Positions 9,568-17,070 of a DNA stretch of 64,000 bases are shown piece by piece. The notes under the pieces are model-generated. The model was not told the DNA's origin, did not search any database, and was given only the letters and a program-made list of their open reading frames with translations. Source of the stretch: Filimonas lacunae. Lineage in GTDB: Bacteria; Bacteroidota; Bacteroidia; Chitinophagales; Chitinophagaceae. How positions within the stretch are numbered: position 1 is the first letter of the stretch; each line of letters starts with the position of its first letter. The stretch lies in assembly GCF_002355595.1 (NCBI RefSeq), contig NZ_AP017422.1:744001-808000 (forward strand). The letters are read 5' to 3'. Position numbers and translations under genes: made by a program.

Positions 9568-9861
9568 ATATATGCTTCCCACAATTATCAGGAAACTTCC
9601 TGGTTTAGTCAGGAAGTTTCCTGACTGATTTAGGAACTTTTTTGATATAGACAGGAAGCTTCCTGAATATTTAAGGAAATTTCCTGTCCGTATAAGGAAT
9701 ATTCCTGCCTTTTATAAAAAGCTTCCTGTTTTAATTAAAAATATTCCTGAATAAAGCAGGAAACTTCCTGAACAAAGTTGGATACTTCCTGTAGTTGCCA
9801 GGAACCTTTTTAGTTGAAACAGGAAATTTCCGTATAGGATCAGGAAGTTTTGGGAGTGATT
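9568..9861. repeat. Tandem array of 14 palindromic 21-bp units (array 1)
   Basis: Units start at 9568, 9589, 9610, 9631, 9652, 9673, 9694, 9715, 9736, 9757, 9778, 9799, 9820 and 9841, an exact 21-bp step with no slips. Each has a palindromic core CAGGAANNTTCCTG followed by seven variable bases. The core is intact in the units at 9589, 9610, 9652 and 9757. The right half TTCCTG is kept in nine units; the left half decays in 9715, 9736 and 9778, and the right half in the last three. The central dinucleotide varies (AC, GT, GC, AT, TA, CC). Read on the + strand it gives a heptapeptide pattern R-K/N-L/F/I-P-x-x-x interrupted by stops, so it is not an intact gene. Function unknown. Confidence 0.9.
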
Positions 9862-9880
9862 TGCACAGGCGTGGTACCAT

Positions 9881-9914
9881 AAAAAAAGGCGTCTCCATTA
9901 TTAGGAAACGCCTT
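9881..9914 (-). terminator. Intrinsic terminator of etfBA
   Basis: On the minus strand AAGGCGTTTCC and GGAGACGCCTT pair around a short loop, with one mismatch, and are followed by a run of T. It lies about 20 bp beyond the etfA stop codon and separates the etf operon from array 1. Confidence 0.8.
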
Positions 9915-9935
9915 CATTGTATAAGGTGAGTTATC

Positions 9936-10898
9936 TTATAAACCTTTCAGTTTTTTAATTTCTGCTGTTAATTGTGGCACTACTTCAAAAGCATCACCTA
10001 CAATACCGTAATCTGCGGCCTTAAAGAACGGTGCTTCCGGATCTTTGTTAATCACTACCATTACCTTGCTGCGGTTAACACCTGCCAGGTGTTGGATAGC
10101 ACCAGAAATGCCAATAGCAATGTATAGGTTGGGAGCTACCTGGAAGCCAGTTTGGCCAACGTGCTCGTGGTGTGGACGCCAGTGACTGTCGGCAACCGGG
10201 CGACTACAGGCCAGTGCAGCGTGTAACACATGCGCCAGGTCTTCTACAATACCCCAGTTTTCAGGGCCTTTCAGGCCACGACCACCACTTACCACTACTT
10301 CTGCTTCGGTTAAAGGCACTTCGCCGCTTACTTTGTTTACGGCAGTTACTTTTACACGTGCAGCAGCAGGGGTAATAGCCAGGGCGCTAACAGTAGCAGT
10401 GCCACCGATAGCTTCCACTTTAAAGCTGTTGGGGTTTAACGAAACTACTTTTATAGCAGAGGTAACATTTACATTAGCAAATGCCTTACCGCTGAAAACA
10501 GCTTTTTTCACTACAAAGCCATTGCTGATATCGGGCAGTGCTACCGCGCCGGCCACCAGACCTGCTTTTAAAGCAGCACTAATGCGTGGGGCTATTGCTT
10601 TACCGGTTTGGTTGTGGCTAACTACCACAACAGTAGCGCCGGTACTTTGTACGGCTTCTGCTACCGCTTTGGCATATACCTGGGCATCCAGGCTATTGAA
10701 AGCTTCGTTGGCAACCTGGTGTATGGTGCTTACACCATATTGGCCCAGTGCAGCAACATCGTCCTGCACGGTACCCAGTAATAAGCCAGCAGCAGATACG
10801 CCCAGTTGTTTGGCTACAGCTGCACCATAAGTTAATGCTTCCAGCGAAGCTTTTTTAACATGACCATCAGCGTGGTCTATCAATATTAAAACAGACAT
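9936..10898 (-). CDS. etfA: Electron transfer flavoprotein subunit alpha
   Basis: 320 residues. EtfA forms a heterodimer with EtfB, carries FAD, and passes electrons from acyl-CoA dehydrogenases to the quinone pool via ETF:quinone oxidoreductase. The N-terminal domain begins [22 protein letters not shown]. The C-terminal FAD-binding domain has [12 protein letters not shown] (~205-216), the [25 protein letters not shown] region and [20 protein letters not shown], all characteristic of the family. Length is normal. It follows etfB with a 42-bp gap and ends at a strong terminator, so the two form an operon. Confidence 0.97.
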   Translation of the reverse strand: MSVLILIDHADGHVKKASLEALTYGAAVAKQLGVSAAGLLLGTVQDDVAALGQYGVSTIHQVANEAFNSLDAQVYAKAVAEAVQSTGATVVVVSHNQTGKAIAPRISAALKAGLVAGAVALPDISNGFVVKKAVFSGKAFANVNVTSAIKVVSLNPNSFKVEAIGGTATVSALAITPAAARVKVTAVNKVSGEVPLTEAEVVVSGGRGLKGPENWGIVEDLAHVLHAALACSRPVADSHWRPHHEHVGQTGFQVAPNLYIAIGISGAIQHLAGVNRSKVMVVINKDPEAPFFKAADYGIVGDAFEVVPQLTAEIKKLKGL

Positions 10899-10940
10899 TC
10901 TTTTTCTTTTTTAACTTTTAACGGTTCCCTTTCCTCCTCA

Positions 10941-11684
10941 TTACAGCACCTTGGCTTCTTCGTGCAGCAGGCGTACCAGCTCGGCTACATTGTCGGCAGG
11001 CACCAGCTTCACACCGGCTTTAGCGGGTGGTAATTCAAAGCTTACTACCTGGGTTAAATTATCAGCAGCTACGGGTTCCACCACTTTTAATGGTTTGGTA
11101 CGGGCAGCCATAATACCGCGCATGTTAGGTATACGTTGTTCGGCCACACCTTTCTGGCAGCTTACTACTACCGGTAAGGCTACTTCAGCCACTTCTTCAC
11201 CGCCTTCAATTTCGCGGGTAACTACAGCGGTAGTGCCGTTCAGGTCAAATTTGGTAGCCAGGGCTATATAAGGCGTGTCCAGCAGTTCTGCTACCATACC
11301 ACCTATAGAGGCTCCGTTAAAATCAATGGTTTCTTTACCGGTAAGCACCAGGTCGTAACCACCTTGTTTAGCTATTTCTGCAATTTGCGAAGCAATGTAA
11401 AAGCTATCACCGCTTTCCACGTTTATACGAAAAGCTTCATCACCACCCAATGCCAGCGCTTTGCGTATGATAGGTTCTGTGTCGGCACTGCCGGCAGTTA
11501 CCAGGTGAATTACAGTGGCGGCATCTTTTTCTTTCAGCTCAACGGCTCTTACCAGTGCGTACCATTCATCGTATGGATTAATAATCCATTGTACACCTGC
11601 CTCATCAAATTTTGTGTTGCCATCTTTAAAAGCAATCTTAGACGTAGTGTCAGGTGTTTTACTTACACAGACTAATATCTTCAT
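10941..11684 (-). CDS. etfB: Electron transfer flavoprotein subunit beta
   Basis: 247 residues, the usual length. MKILVCVSKTPDTTSKIAF opens the alpha/beta domain; ALGGDEAFRI, LVLTGKETIDFNGASIGGMVAELL and the AMP-binding region VSCQKGVAEQRIPNMRGIMAARTKPL are family hallmarks. EtfB holds an AMP molecule and docks with partner dehydrogenases. It is the first gene of the etfBA operon. Upstream on the minus strand is TATCTTTA, close to the Bacteroidota -7 element TAnnTTTG. Confidence 0.97.
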   Translation of the reverse strand: MKILVCVSKTPDTTSKIAFKDGNTKFDEAGVQWIINPYDEWYALVRAVELKEKDAATVIHLVTAGSADTEPIIRKALALGGDEAFRINVESGDSFYIASQIAEIAKQGGYDLVLTGKETIDFNGASIGGMVAELLDTPYIALATKFDLNGTTAVVTREIEGGEEVAEVALPVVVSCQKGVAEQRIPNMRGIMAARTKPLKVVEPVAADNLTQVVSFELPPAKAGVKLVPADNVAELVRLLHEEAKVL

Positions 11685-11783
11685 GTTGAAAGGAATTTTG
11701 AACTTTCTTTGCGTAAAGATAAGGGGTCAGGCGGGAAAAGGGTTTACGAACCCGGATTTAGTATTTACGATTTATGGTAATGT

Positions 11784-12095
11784 ATGGATAGAATTGCACG
11801 AATACACCAGTTACTACAGGTTACGCCTAAGGATAATTTTCTGCGGCATGCGCTGGCATTGGAATATAGTAAAGCAGGCGAGCTGGCTAAAGCCAGGCAA
11901 CTGTTTGAAGATATCTTAACAGAATTTCCCGACTACATAGGCAGCTATTACCATTTGGGCAAGCTGCTGGAAGCGATGGGCGAGCCTGCCCTGGCATTGG
12001 AATGGTACGCGAAAGGGATGATAGCAGCCCGCAAGGTGGGCGACCTGCATGCCTATAGTGAGCTGCAAAGCGTACATGACGAACTGGCTTATTAA
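11784..12095 (+). CDS. Small TPR-repeat protein
   Basis: 103 residues comprising about two and a half tetratricopeptide helix pairs: FLRHALALEYSKAGELAKARQLFEDILTEFP and YIGSYYHLGKLLEAMGEPALALEWYAKGM are clear repeat units. No signal peptide or membrane segment, so it should be a cytoplasmic protein-protein adaptor. It is divergent from etfB (99 bp between starts) and 35 bp upstream of the outer-membrane barrel gene on the same strand. Partner unknown. Confidence 0.75.
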   Translation: MDRIARIHQLLQVTPKDNFLRHALALEYSKAGELAKARQLFEDILTEFPDYIGSYYHLGKLLEAMGEPALALEWYAKGMIAARKVGDLHAYSELQSVHDELAY

Positions 12096-12130
12096 ACACA
12101 CCTTTGTTTCGCAAAAAGTGAATAAGTAAA

Positions 12131-13279
12131 ATGATCTATCGCATTGCCGTTGCTGCTTTATTGCTTGCCGGTGGTTACGGTGCACGGGCGCAGGATACAG
12201 TTACTGCGGTGGCACCTAAAAAACACTGGCTGGGAAAGTTTCATCCCGATTCTATTATCAATGGCAAACTCAGTATTATTCCTGTTCCGGTAATTACCAG
12301 CAGCCCTGAAACAGGGCTGCGGGGAGGAGTAGTGTTGCAATACTTTTTAAACACAGGCAGCGGCAAGGATTCCACGCGTAAAACACGTGATTCATACTCT
12401 TACCTGGAAGCCTTGTATTCTACACGCAGGCAAACGGTATTTGAAAGCTACACGCAGATGTTCACGCCCGGTGAAAAGTACTTTTTCCGCCACCGGATGG
12501 GATATGTCAATAACAACGAACGCATTTGGGGCTTTGGCAATAAAACGATGTCGGCGGCTGATTTTGAGAAGGTAACCTATACCCGTTTGTATTTGCAAAC
12601 CAGCTTTACCCGCCAGATCAAGAACAAACTGTTTGCAGGCCTGAACCTGAATGTAAGCAAAACGTACGATGTGGTGGGCACCATCAAAGATTCTAACCTG
12701 CTGGCCGGGCAGCCTGGCGAAAATGGTTATTTGGTAATAGGCCTGGGACCTACCATCATCTGGGACAAGCGCGACCATCCATTGAACACACGTAGTGGAT
12801 GGTATGGCGAGCTGGCTGCCACTCATTACATGCAGTCGGTGGGCAGCGATTTCAGTTACACAGAATATCTGGGCGATATCCGTAAATATTTCCCCCTGAG
12901 AGATAGTAGTGTGCTGGCTTTTCAGGGGTATGCCTTGTTAACAGGCGGCACTGTTCCCTGGCGCGAAAAAGCACGCATGGGCAACAGTATGATTATGCGG
13001 GGATATTTCAGCGGCAGGTTTCGTGATAATCAATATGCGGCCGCACAGGCCGAGTACCGAAAGCCGGTACATCGCTGGGTTACGCTGGCTGTTTTTGCCG
13101 CTGCCGGACAGGTGCAGCATACGGTGGGAAACTTTAATATCAGCGATACCAAATTCGCCGGTGGCATAGGTATGCGGGTATTGGCCAATAAATCAAAACG
13201 TATTTATCTGCGTTTCGATTACGCAGTAAGCTCCGATAAAACATCGGGCTTTTATTTTAAAGTAGGGGAAGCCTTTTAA
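12131..13279 (+). CDS. Outer membrane beta-barrel protein (BamA/surface-antigen type)
   Basis: 382 residues with signal peptide MIYRIAVAALLLAGGYGARAQ. The rest is a series of amphipathic beta strands with PVPVITSSPETGLRGG, GLGPTIIWDKRDHPLNTRSGWYGELAATHY and a GGIGMRVLANKSKRIYLRFDYAVS end, and the chain ends in Phe as outer membrane barrels do. These motifs match the barrel half of the Bac_surface_Ag/Omp85 group, but there are no POTRA domains, so it is not BamA itself. A transporter or lipid-related role is possible but cannot be assigned. Confidence 0.8.
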   Translation: MIYRIAVAALLLAGGYGARAQDTVTAVAPKKHWLGKFHPDSIINGKLSIIPVPVITSSPETGLRGGVVLQYFLNTGSGKDSTRKTRDSYSYLEALYSTRRQTVFESYTQMFTPGEKYFFRHRMGYVNNNERIWGFGNKTMSAADFEKVTYTRLYLQTSFTRQIKNKLFAGLNLNVSKTYDVVGTIKDSNLLAGQPGENGYLVIGLGPTIIWDKRDHPLNTRSGWYGELAATHYMQSVGSDFSYTEYLGDIRKYFPLRDSSVLAFQGYALLTGGTVPWREKARMGNSMIMRGYFSGRFRDNQYAAAQAEYRKPVHRWVTLAVFAAAGQVQHTVGNFNISDTKFAGGIGMRVLANKSKRIYLRFDYAVSSDKTSGFYFKVGEAF

Positions 13280-13286
13280 AAAACGA

Positions 13287-13466
13287 GACCCCTGTGAAAA
13301 CAGGGGTCGTACCAATGGGGGGTTCAAATACCCTCTGGTTCGCAAAAAGTATCTTTAATTACACACAATATTTCTATAAGAACGTTCTTACAGCGCATAC
13401 TGTTGTGTACAACGGCAAGTCATTAAAATGGTTGGGATTGGTTGAAATAAGAGTTGTGGTAGTGGA
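13287..13466 (-). ncRNA. Putative small RNA, promoter and terminator only
   Basis: On the minus strand a TATCTTTG element (13480 down to 13473) matches the Bacteroidota -7 consensus. About 180 bases further on is the hairpin GACCCCTG/CAGGGGTC (13308-13287), followed by TCG and six T, which is a proper intrinsic terminator in this direction. Nothing between them codes for a recognisable peptide. The -33 element is weak. It could also simply be a terminator for antisense noise; no RNA family is recognised. Confidence 0.25.
13374..13393. promoter_or_regulatory. 20-bp near-perfect palindrome, possible operator
   Basis: The 14-bp palindrome TAAGAACGTTCTTA (13377-13390) extends by three bases on each side with a single mismatched pair. 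Such symmetry with a short centre fits a dimeric regulator site better than a terminator, as no T tract follows. The regulator is unknown. Confidence 0.35.
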
Positions 13467-13648
13467 GTGATACAAAGATACGAAGTCCATTTCCTAAAAG
13501 CATGCAAAAACCGGTTATAGGATTATTAAAAATGTCCCGCGAAGCTTAAAAACTGCCATCGTATTCCCGCATTCTGTCTATTTCCCCTTTTCATCAGAGA
13601 TTTAATTCCCCACATTTAAGGCCGCAACTTTTTAAAGGCGGTTATTTT

Positions 13649-14485
13649 ATGAAACAAGCGTTGTGCTTTACTTTTTATAAGCCGTTGGCAGTAACGGCTT
13701 TAATGTGTTCTTTGGCTTTTTCAGCTACAACTACCCAGGCCCAAAGGGGCGGGGATGGTGGCCCACGTAATAACAATGCCCCCCGCAATGGCGGTCAAAA
13801 TCAACGTGTTGAAAACAGGCAGCCCGTTAAACGGCAGCCACAGGCTGCGCCTATGCGTGGCCAGCGTTACGCTGCTATCACCGGGCCTAACGTAAGCATT
13901 AATTTCAGGGGTGTTCCTTACCAGTATTCCAATGGTTATTATTATCGTCCCTACGGTAATTATTACCGCGTGGTGGCGCCACCGCCCGGCATCAGGATAA
14001 ATGTGCTACCTACAGGTTTTATCAGCCTGCATGTAGGCATCAATCCTTTCTTCTTTTTTGATGGCGTTTTTTACCGTCAAACAGTGATCACCAACACAGC
14101 AGGTGCACAGGAAAATAATTATGAAGTGATAGATGCCCCGGTAGGCGCACAGGTGCCCAGCCTGCCAGATGGCACTAAAGATGTGGTTATCAATGGCAAC
14201 CGGTATTACGAGCTGGATGGGACTTATTATGCTGAAATTATTAATAACAATGGCGAAACCTGGTATGAGGTGGCTGGCAAAAACGGAGAGCTGAATACGC
14301 CGGATGCTGCCCCGGAACCACAGGTGGGCGACAAGTATGAGCAGCTACCCGAAACCTGTAAAATAGTAGTGCTGAACGGGCGTAAATATTATGTGTCGTC
14401 TATCAACAACTACTACCAGGAAGTTATAGAAGGCAATAAGCTGTATTACCAACTGGTGGCCAAAGCAGGCGAAGGGCAATTATAA
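13649..14485 (+). CDS. Exported DUF6515-like protein of unknown function
   Basis: 278 residues. A signal peptide (PLAVTALMCSLAFSATTTQAQ) is followed by a low-complexity stretch rich in Arg, Asn, Gln and Pro (~35-70), then Tyr-rich modules: YQYSNGYYYRPYGNYYRVVAPPPG, FFFDGVFYRQ, INGNRYYELDGTYYAEII and LNGRKYYVSSINNYYQEVI. The repeated G-x-Y-Y pattern and PPPGIRINVLP resemble the DUF6515 family of Bacteroidota. It is probably periplasmic or outer-membrane associated. The N-terminal RGG-like segment is basic. Function unknown. Confidence 0.65.
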   Translation: MKQALCFTFYKPLAVTALMCSLAFSATTTQAQRGGDGGPRNNNAPRNGGQNQRVENRQPVKRQPQAAPMRGQRYAAITGPNVSINFRGVPYQYSNGYYYRPYGNYYRVVAPPPGIRINVLPTGFISLHVGINPFFFFDGVFYRQTVITNTAGAQENNYEVIDAPVGAQVPSLPDGTKDVVINGNRYYELDGTYYAEIINNNGETWYEVAGKNGELNTPDAAPEPQVGDKYEQLPETCKIVVLNGRKYYVSSINNYYQEVIEGNKLYYQLVAKAGEGQL

Positions 14486-14508
14486 AAATAGCTTACCAAT
14501 AGCCATCA

Positions 14509-14549
14509 AGCCTGGAATGGGGAATCGCTTCTCCTGTTCCGGGCTTTTT
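14509..14549. terminator. Intrinsic terminator between convergent genes
   Basis: AAGCCTGGAA and TTCCGGGCTT pair across a 19-nt loop, with one G-U-type mismatch, and TTTTTC follows on the + strand. It lies just after the DUF6515-like gene and before the stop of the opposing T9SS gene. Confidence 0.6.
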
Positions 14550-14551
14550 CA

Positions 14552-16927
14552 TTACCGGATCAGCACCGAAGTGCCTTTTAAAAAGAAGTGTTTGCCGCTT
14601 TTGGCTTCTGTGTAAGAAAACATCCATACATAAGCGCCGGGTGGCTGTGCTTCGCCATTAAACACACCATTCCATTTGCCATCGGGTCGGGTGGTATGAA
14701 ATACCATTTGCCCCAAACGGTTAAACACTTTAAAATCCATTTGCGAAGTGGTAAAGCCATTTAGGGGATACAGGTAATCGTTCAGTCCATCGTTATTGGG
14801 CGTAAAGCCGGTGGGTACGGCTATATAACAGCTGTTAAGCACGTGAATGGGGTGTATCACCGTGTCGTAGCAGTTCACCTCGCTTTGCACTACCAGCTTT
14901 ACATAATACAACTGTTCCCGCACAGTAGGCACGGCATAAGTTTGCCCGGGTGGGGTATGCTGTGCACTGATATTGCCGTTGCCAAATGTCCATTCGTAAC
15001 GGATGATGTTACCGTAACTTTCGTTAATATACAATGCCTGATCGTTAGGGCATAAGGTATCCGGCTGTATAGAAAAAGCGGCTTTTAACACATTGGTAAG
15101 CACCACCTGCCGGGTGCTGCTATCGCTGCAAACTCCATTGCTCACTACCAGTTTAATATTTTTGGTGCCAAACACTTTGTACACTTTCACCGGGTTTTGC
15201 AGTTTGCTGGAATCGTTGCCATCATAATACCAGTTCCATTGATTGACACCATTGGCGCCGTTATGCGAGAGTACTACACTGTCAATGGTGCAATGTAAAA
15301 AAAGCTGGTAGGTGAAATTGGCATTGACCGTATCGCTGGTAGCAAACCTGATGGTGTTGCCCACAGGTGTTTCCTGCCAGCATTCTGTTAACAGGGTGTT
15401 GCCATCGGTGCCGGTTTGCACGTTTACCTGGTAAGCGCCGGCTGTGAGTACCGGTGCATTAAAATACAGATCAATAGAGTCGGTTAAGTTATTGCTACAG
15501 ATGCTTTCGGCGCGGGTAATGGTAATAGTGGTGGGGCCCGTGATGGTAAAATCACTGCCATTGGTGGCCACAGAACCGCATTGTACTTTACGGGTAAGCG
15601 CCACCCTTATTTTTTGCACCCGGCAGGTAACCGGTGTTACCCTTTTCAGCAACGATACGGGCTGTGGCGGAATGATGAAAGAACGGGTGTTGTCGCCGGC
15701 CAGTATATACTGTCCACATTGGCTGGAAATGCCATTGCCGTCGGTACCGGTGCCAATAACAACGGTATAGGTACCTGCGGTGGTAAGGCGTTTGTCAAAA
15801 TACAGCGTAATGGTATTATCTGTGTTATTGCTGGTGCACGATCCTTTAGCGCCAATAATGCCCACGGGCATAGGCCCGGTGATGGTAAAATCGCTGCCAT
15901 CGGCTGCTATGGTGGCACAGTCAATAGGCTGGGTAAACACAATTTGCAGGCTGTCCGGGGCACAGGGCAGGGGCTTGATGCTATCTATATACACCAGCGC
16001 CGGCGCACTTACCGAAAAGTCAACGTGTTCTCCGGCAGGAATATCCCGGTCGCAATAGTCCAGCAGCGTGTTAGCATCACTACCATTTTGAATAACGAGT
16101 GAGTAATTGCCTGGTGGCAACCGCTGGTTCAGTGTCAGCACTATCGAATCCAGATCAAATCCATTATTACACCCGATTCCCGTGGCTGAGACAATGTTAA
16201 TGCCCGGGGTGTTGAGGGTAAAATCGCTACCATCTGTGGCCAGGCTACTGCATTTTACTTTTTTATTGAGTTTGAGCCGTACTGTTTGGGTATTACAATA
16301 ATATTCTCCGTTGGCAAGATGAGGTAACAGCGGGTCGGTGATTCCGGCGGTGCCACCGCCAAAACTGAGCGAGTAGCCGCTTTGATTGGTTACTGTAAAA
16401 TGGCTGATCATCAGCAGGTAAATATGCCCCTGTATCAGGGTAGGCATGCTGCTGAAGGTGGGCCTGTTGTCTGAGGGTATGGAGGCGCATTCAATATGTG
16501 TAACACCCGTTGCCGAAGCCCCTGTTTTATCATAGGTACCGGCCCAGTTTCCTGTTACAATCAGCGCGGGATTGGTATATACATCATCCGGATTGGCCCC
16601 GGTAATATCATACAATTGCCAGTCGTAATCGTCTGTAGCTTCCACCGGATCAATCAGAAAACCCAGGGTGCCGGCGGTGTAACAGGTAAATTTATACCAG
16701 AACGCATTTAAATCACCATAAGCGGCTCCGTCTCCCGCGCAGGTGGGTACAGGGAGGTTTCGTCCCGAACAGGCTGGCACAGTGGCCATATGAAAAGTGT
16801 CGTACCCACAAATAGGAAATGCTGTGGAGGGTGTTTGCCCTGTGGCACACTGCGCCTGCGCCGGCACACAGCGAAACAGCATTAACACTATTATAAGTAG
16901 CAAAAACTGCCTGCTGGGTAAAGGCAT
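14552..16927 (-). CDS. Large secreted protein with T9SS gliding-type C-terminal domain
   Basis: 791 residues. A signal peptide (LLLIIVLMLFRCVPAQAQ) is followed by a Cys-rich N-terminal domain (CATGQTPSTAFPICGYDTF...), three repeated ~105-residue SbsA/Big_5-like Ig domains (each with a GSDFTL/GSDFTI strand and a G(S/T)DxNxxxxxC turn), a PKD-like domain (YINESYGNIIRYEWTFGNG) and a final gliding-motility-associated domain (VPTGFTPNNDGLNDYLYPLNG ... RLGQMVFHT ... FFLKGTSVLIR). That last domain is the type B type IX secretion signal. The protein should be exported through the outer membrane and may act in adhesion. Confidence 0.9.
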   Translation of the reverse strand: MPLPSRQFLLLIIVLMLFRCVPAQAQCATGQTPSTAFPICGYDTFHMATVPACSGRNLPVPTCAGDGAAYGDLNAFWYKFTCYTAGTLGFLIDPVEATDDYDWQLYDITGANPDDVYTNPALIVTGNWAGTYDKTGASATGVTHIECASIPSDNRPTFSSMPTLIQGHIYLLMISHFTVTNQSGYSLSFGGGTAGITDPLLPHLANGEYYCNTQTVRLKLNKKVKCSSLATDGSDFTLNTPGINIVSATGIGCNNGFDLDSIVLTLNQRLPPGNYSLVIQNGSDANTLLDYCDRDIPAGEHVDFSVSAPALVYIDSIKPLPCAPDSLQIVFTQPIDCATIAADGSDFTITGPMPVGIIGAKGSCTSNNTDNTITLYFDKRLTTAGTYTVVIGTGTDGNGISSQCGQYILAGDNTRSFIIPPQPVSLLKRVTPVTCRVQKIRVALTRKVQCGSVATNGSDFTITGPTTITITRAESICSNNLTDSIDLYFNAPVLTAGAYQVNVQTGTDGNTLLTECWQETPVGNTIRFATSDTVNANFTYQLFLHCTIDSVVLSHNGANGVNQWNWYYDGNDSSKLQNPVKVYKVFGTKNIKLVVSNGVCSDSSTRQVVLTNVLKAAFSIQPDTLCPNDQALYINESYGNIIRYEWTFGNGNISAQHTPPGQTYAVPTVREQLYYVKLVVQSEVNCYDTVIHPIHVLNSCYIAVPTGFTPNNDGLNDYLYPLNGFTTSQMDFKVFNRLGQMVFHTTRPDGKWNGVFNGEAQPPGAYVWMFSYTEAKSGKHFFLKGTSVLIR

Positions 16928-17040
16928 AATCTGGCGTTATCTGGTATTAAGATTGCAAAACCGGGCTAAACGTTGCTAAAAATATAAATTAAATTGTAAT
17001 ATGGAGGAAATGCCGTGTTTTTTACATAAATGCGAAACCT

Positions 17041-17048
17041 TACATTTG
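17041..17048 (+). promoter_or_regulatory. -7 element upstream of glnS
   Basis: TACATTTG matches the Bacteroidota primary-sigma consensus TAnnTTTG, 22 bases before the glnS ATG. A T-rich -33 position lies 19 bases upstream. Confidence 0.5.
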
Positions 17049-17070
17049 CCAATACTGAAACCGTCATTGA

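Larger units (their letters stand above)
13280..13648. other. Gene-free gap with hairpin, palindrome and possible minus-strand transcript
   Basis: No protein-coding gene is visible in these 369 bases. The stretch contains a G/C-rich hairpin at 13287-13308, a 20-bp near-perfect palindrome at 13374-13393, a GTTGT/ACAAC palindrome at 13402-13413 and a minus-strand -7-like element at 13473-13480. The sequence GGTTCAAATACC near 13320 resembles a tRNA T-arm but no complete tRNA folds around it. Confidence 0.5.

Noticed and set aside
9407-9628. Open frame of 73 codons entering array 1
   Set aside because: No family resemblance; its C-terminal residues are array heptads and it ends at an array stop codon.
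9568-9861. Array 1 as a CRISPR array
   Set aside because: Conserved part only 14 bp and variable part 7 bp, far below CRISPR repeat and spacer lengths, and no cas gene in the window.
10333-10830. Long open frame opposite etfA
   Set aside because: A shadow of the real gene in another frame with Ala/Thr-rich nonsense sequence and no motif.
13284-13346. A tRNA or tmRNA in the 13.3 kb gap
   Set aside because: The T-arm-like stem has a mismatched closing pair, the hairpin before it has a six-base loop, and no matching acceptor 5' strand exists.
15581-16102. Open frame of 173 codons opposite the T9SS gene
   Set aside because: Shadow frame; the minus strand encodes a clear signal peptide, repeats and C-terminal domain.
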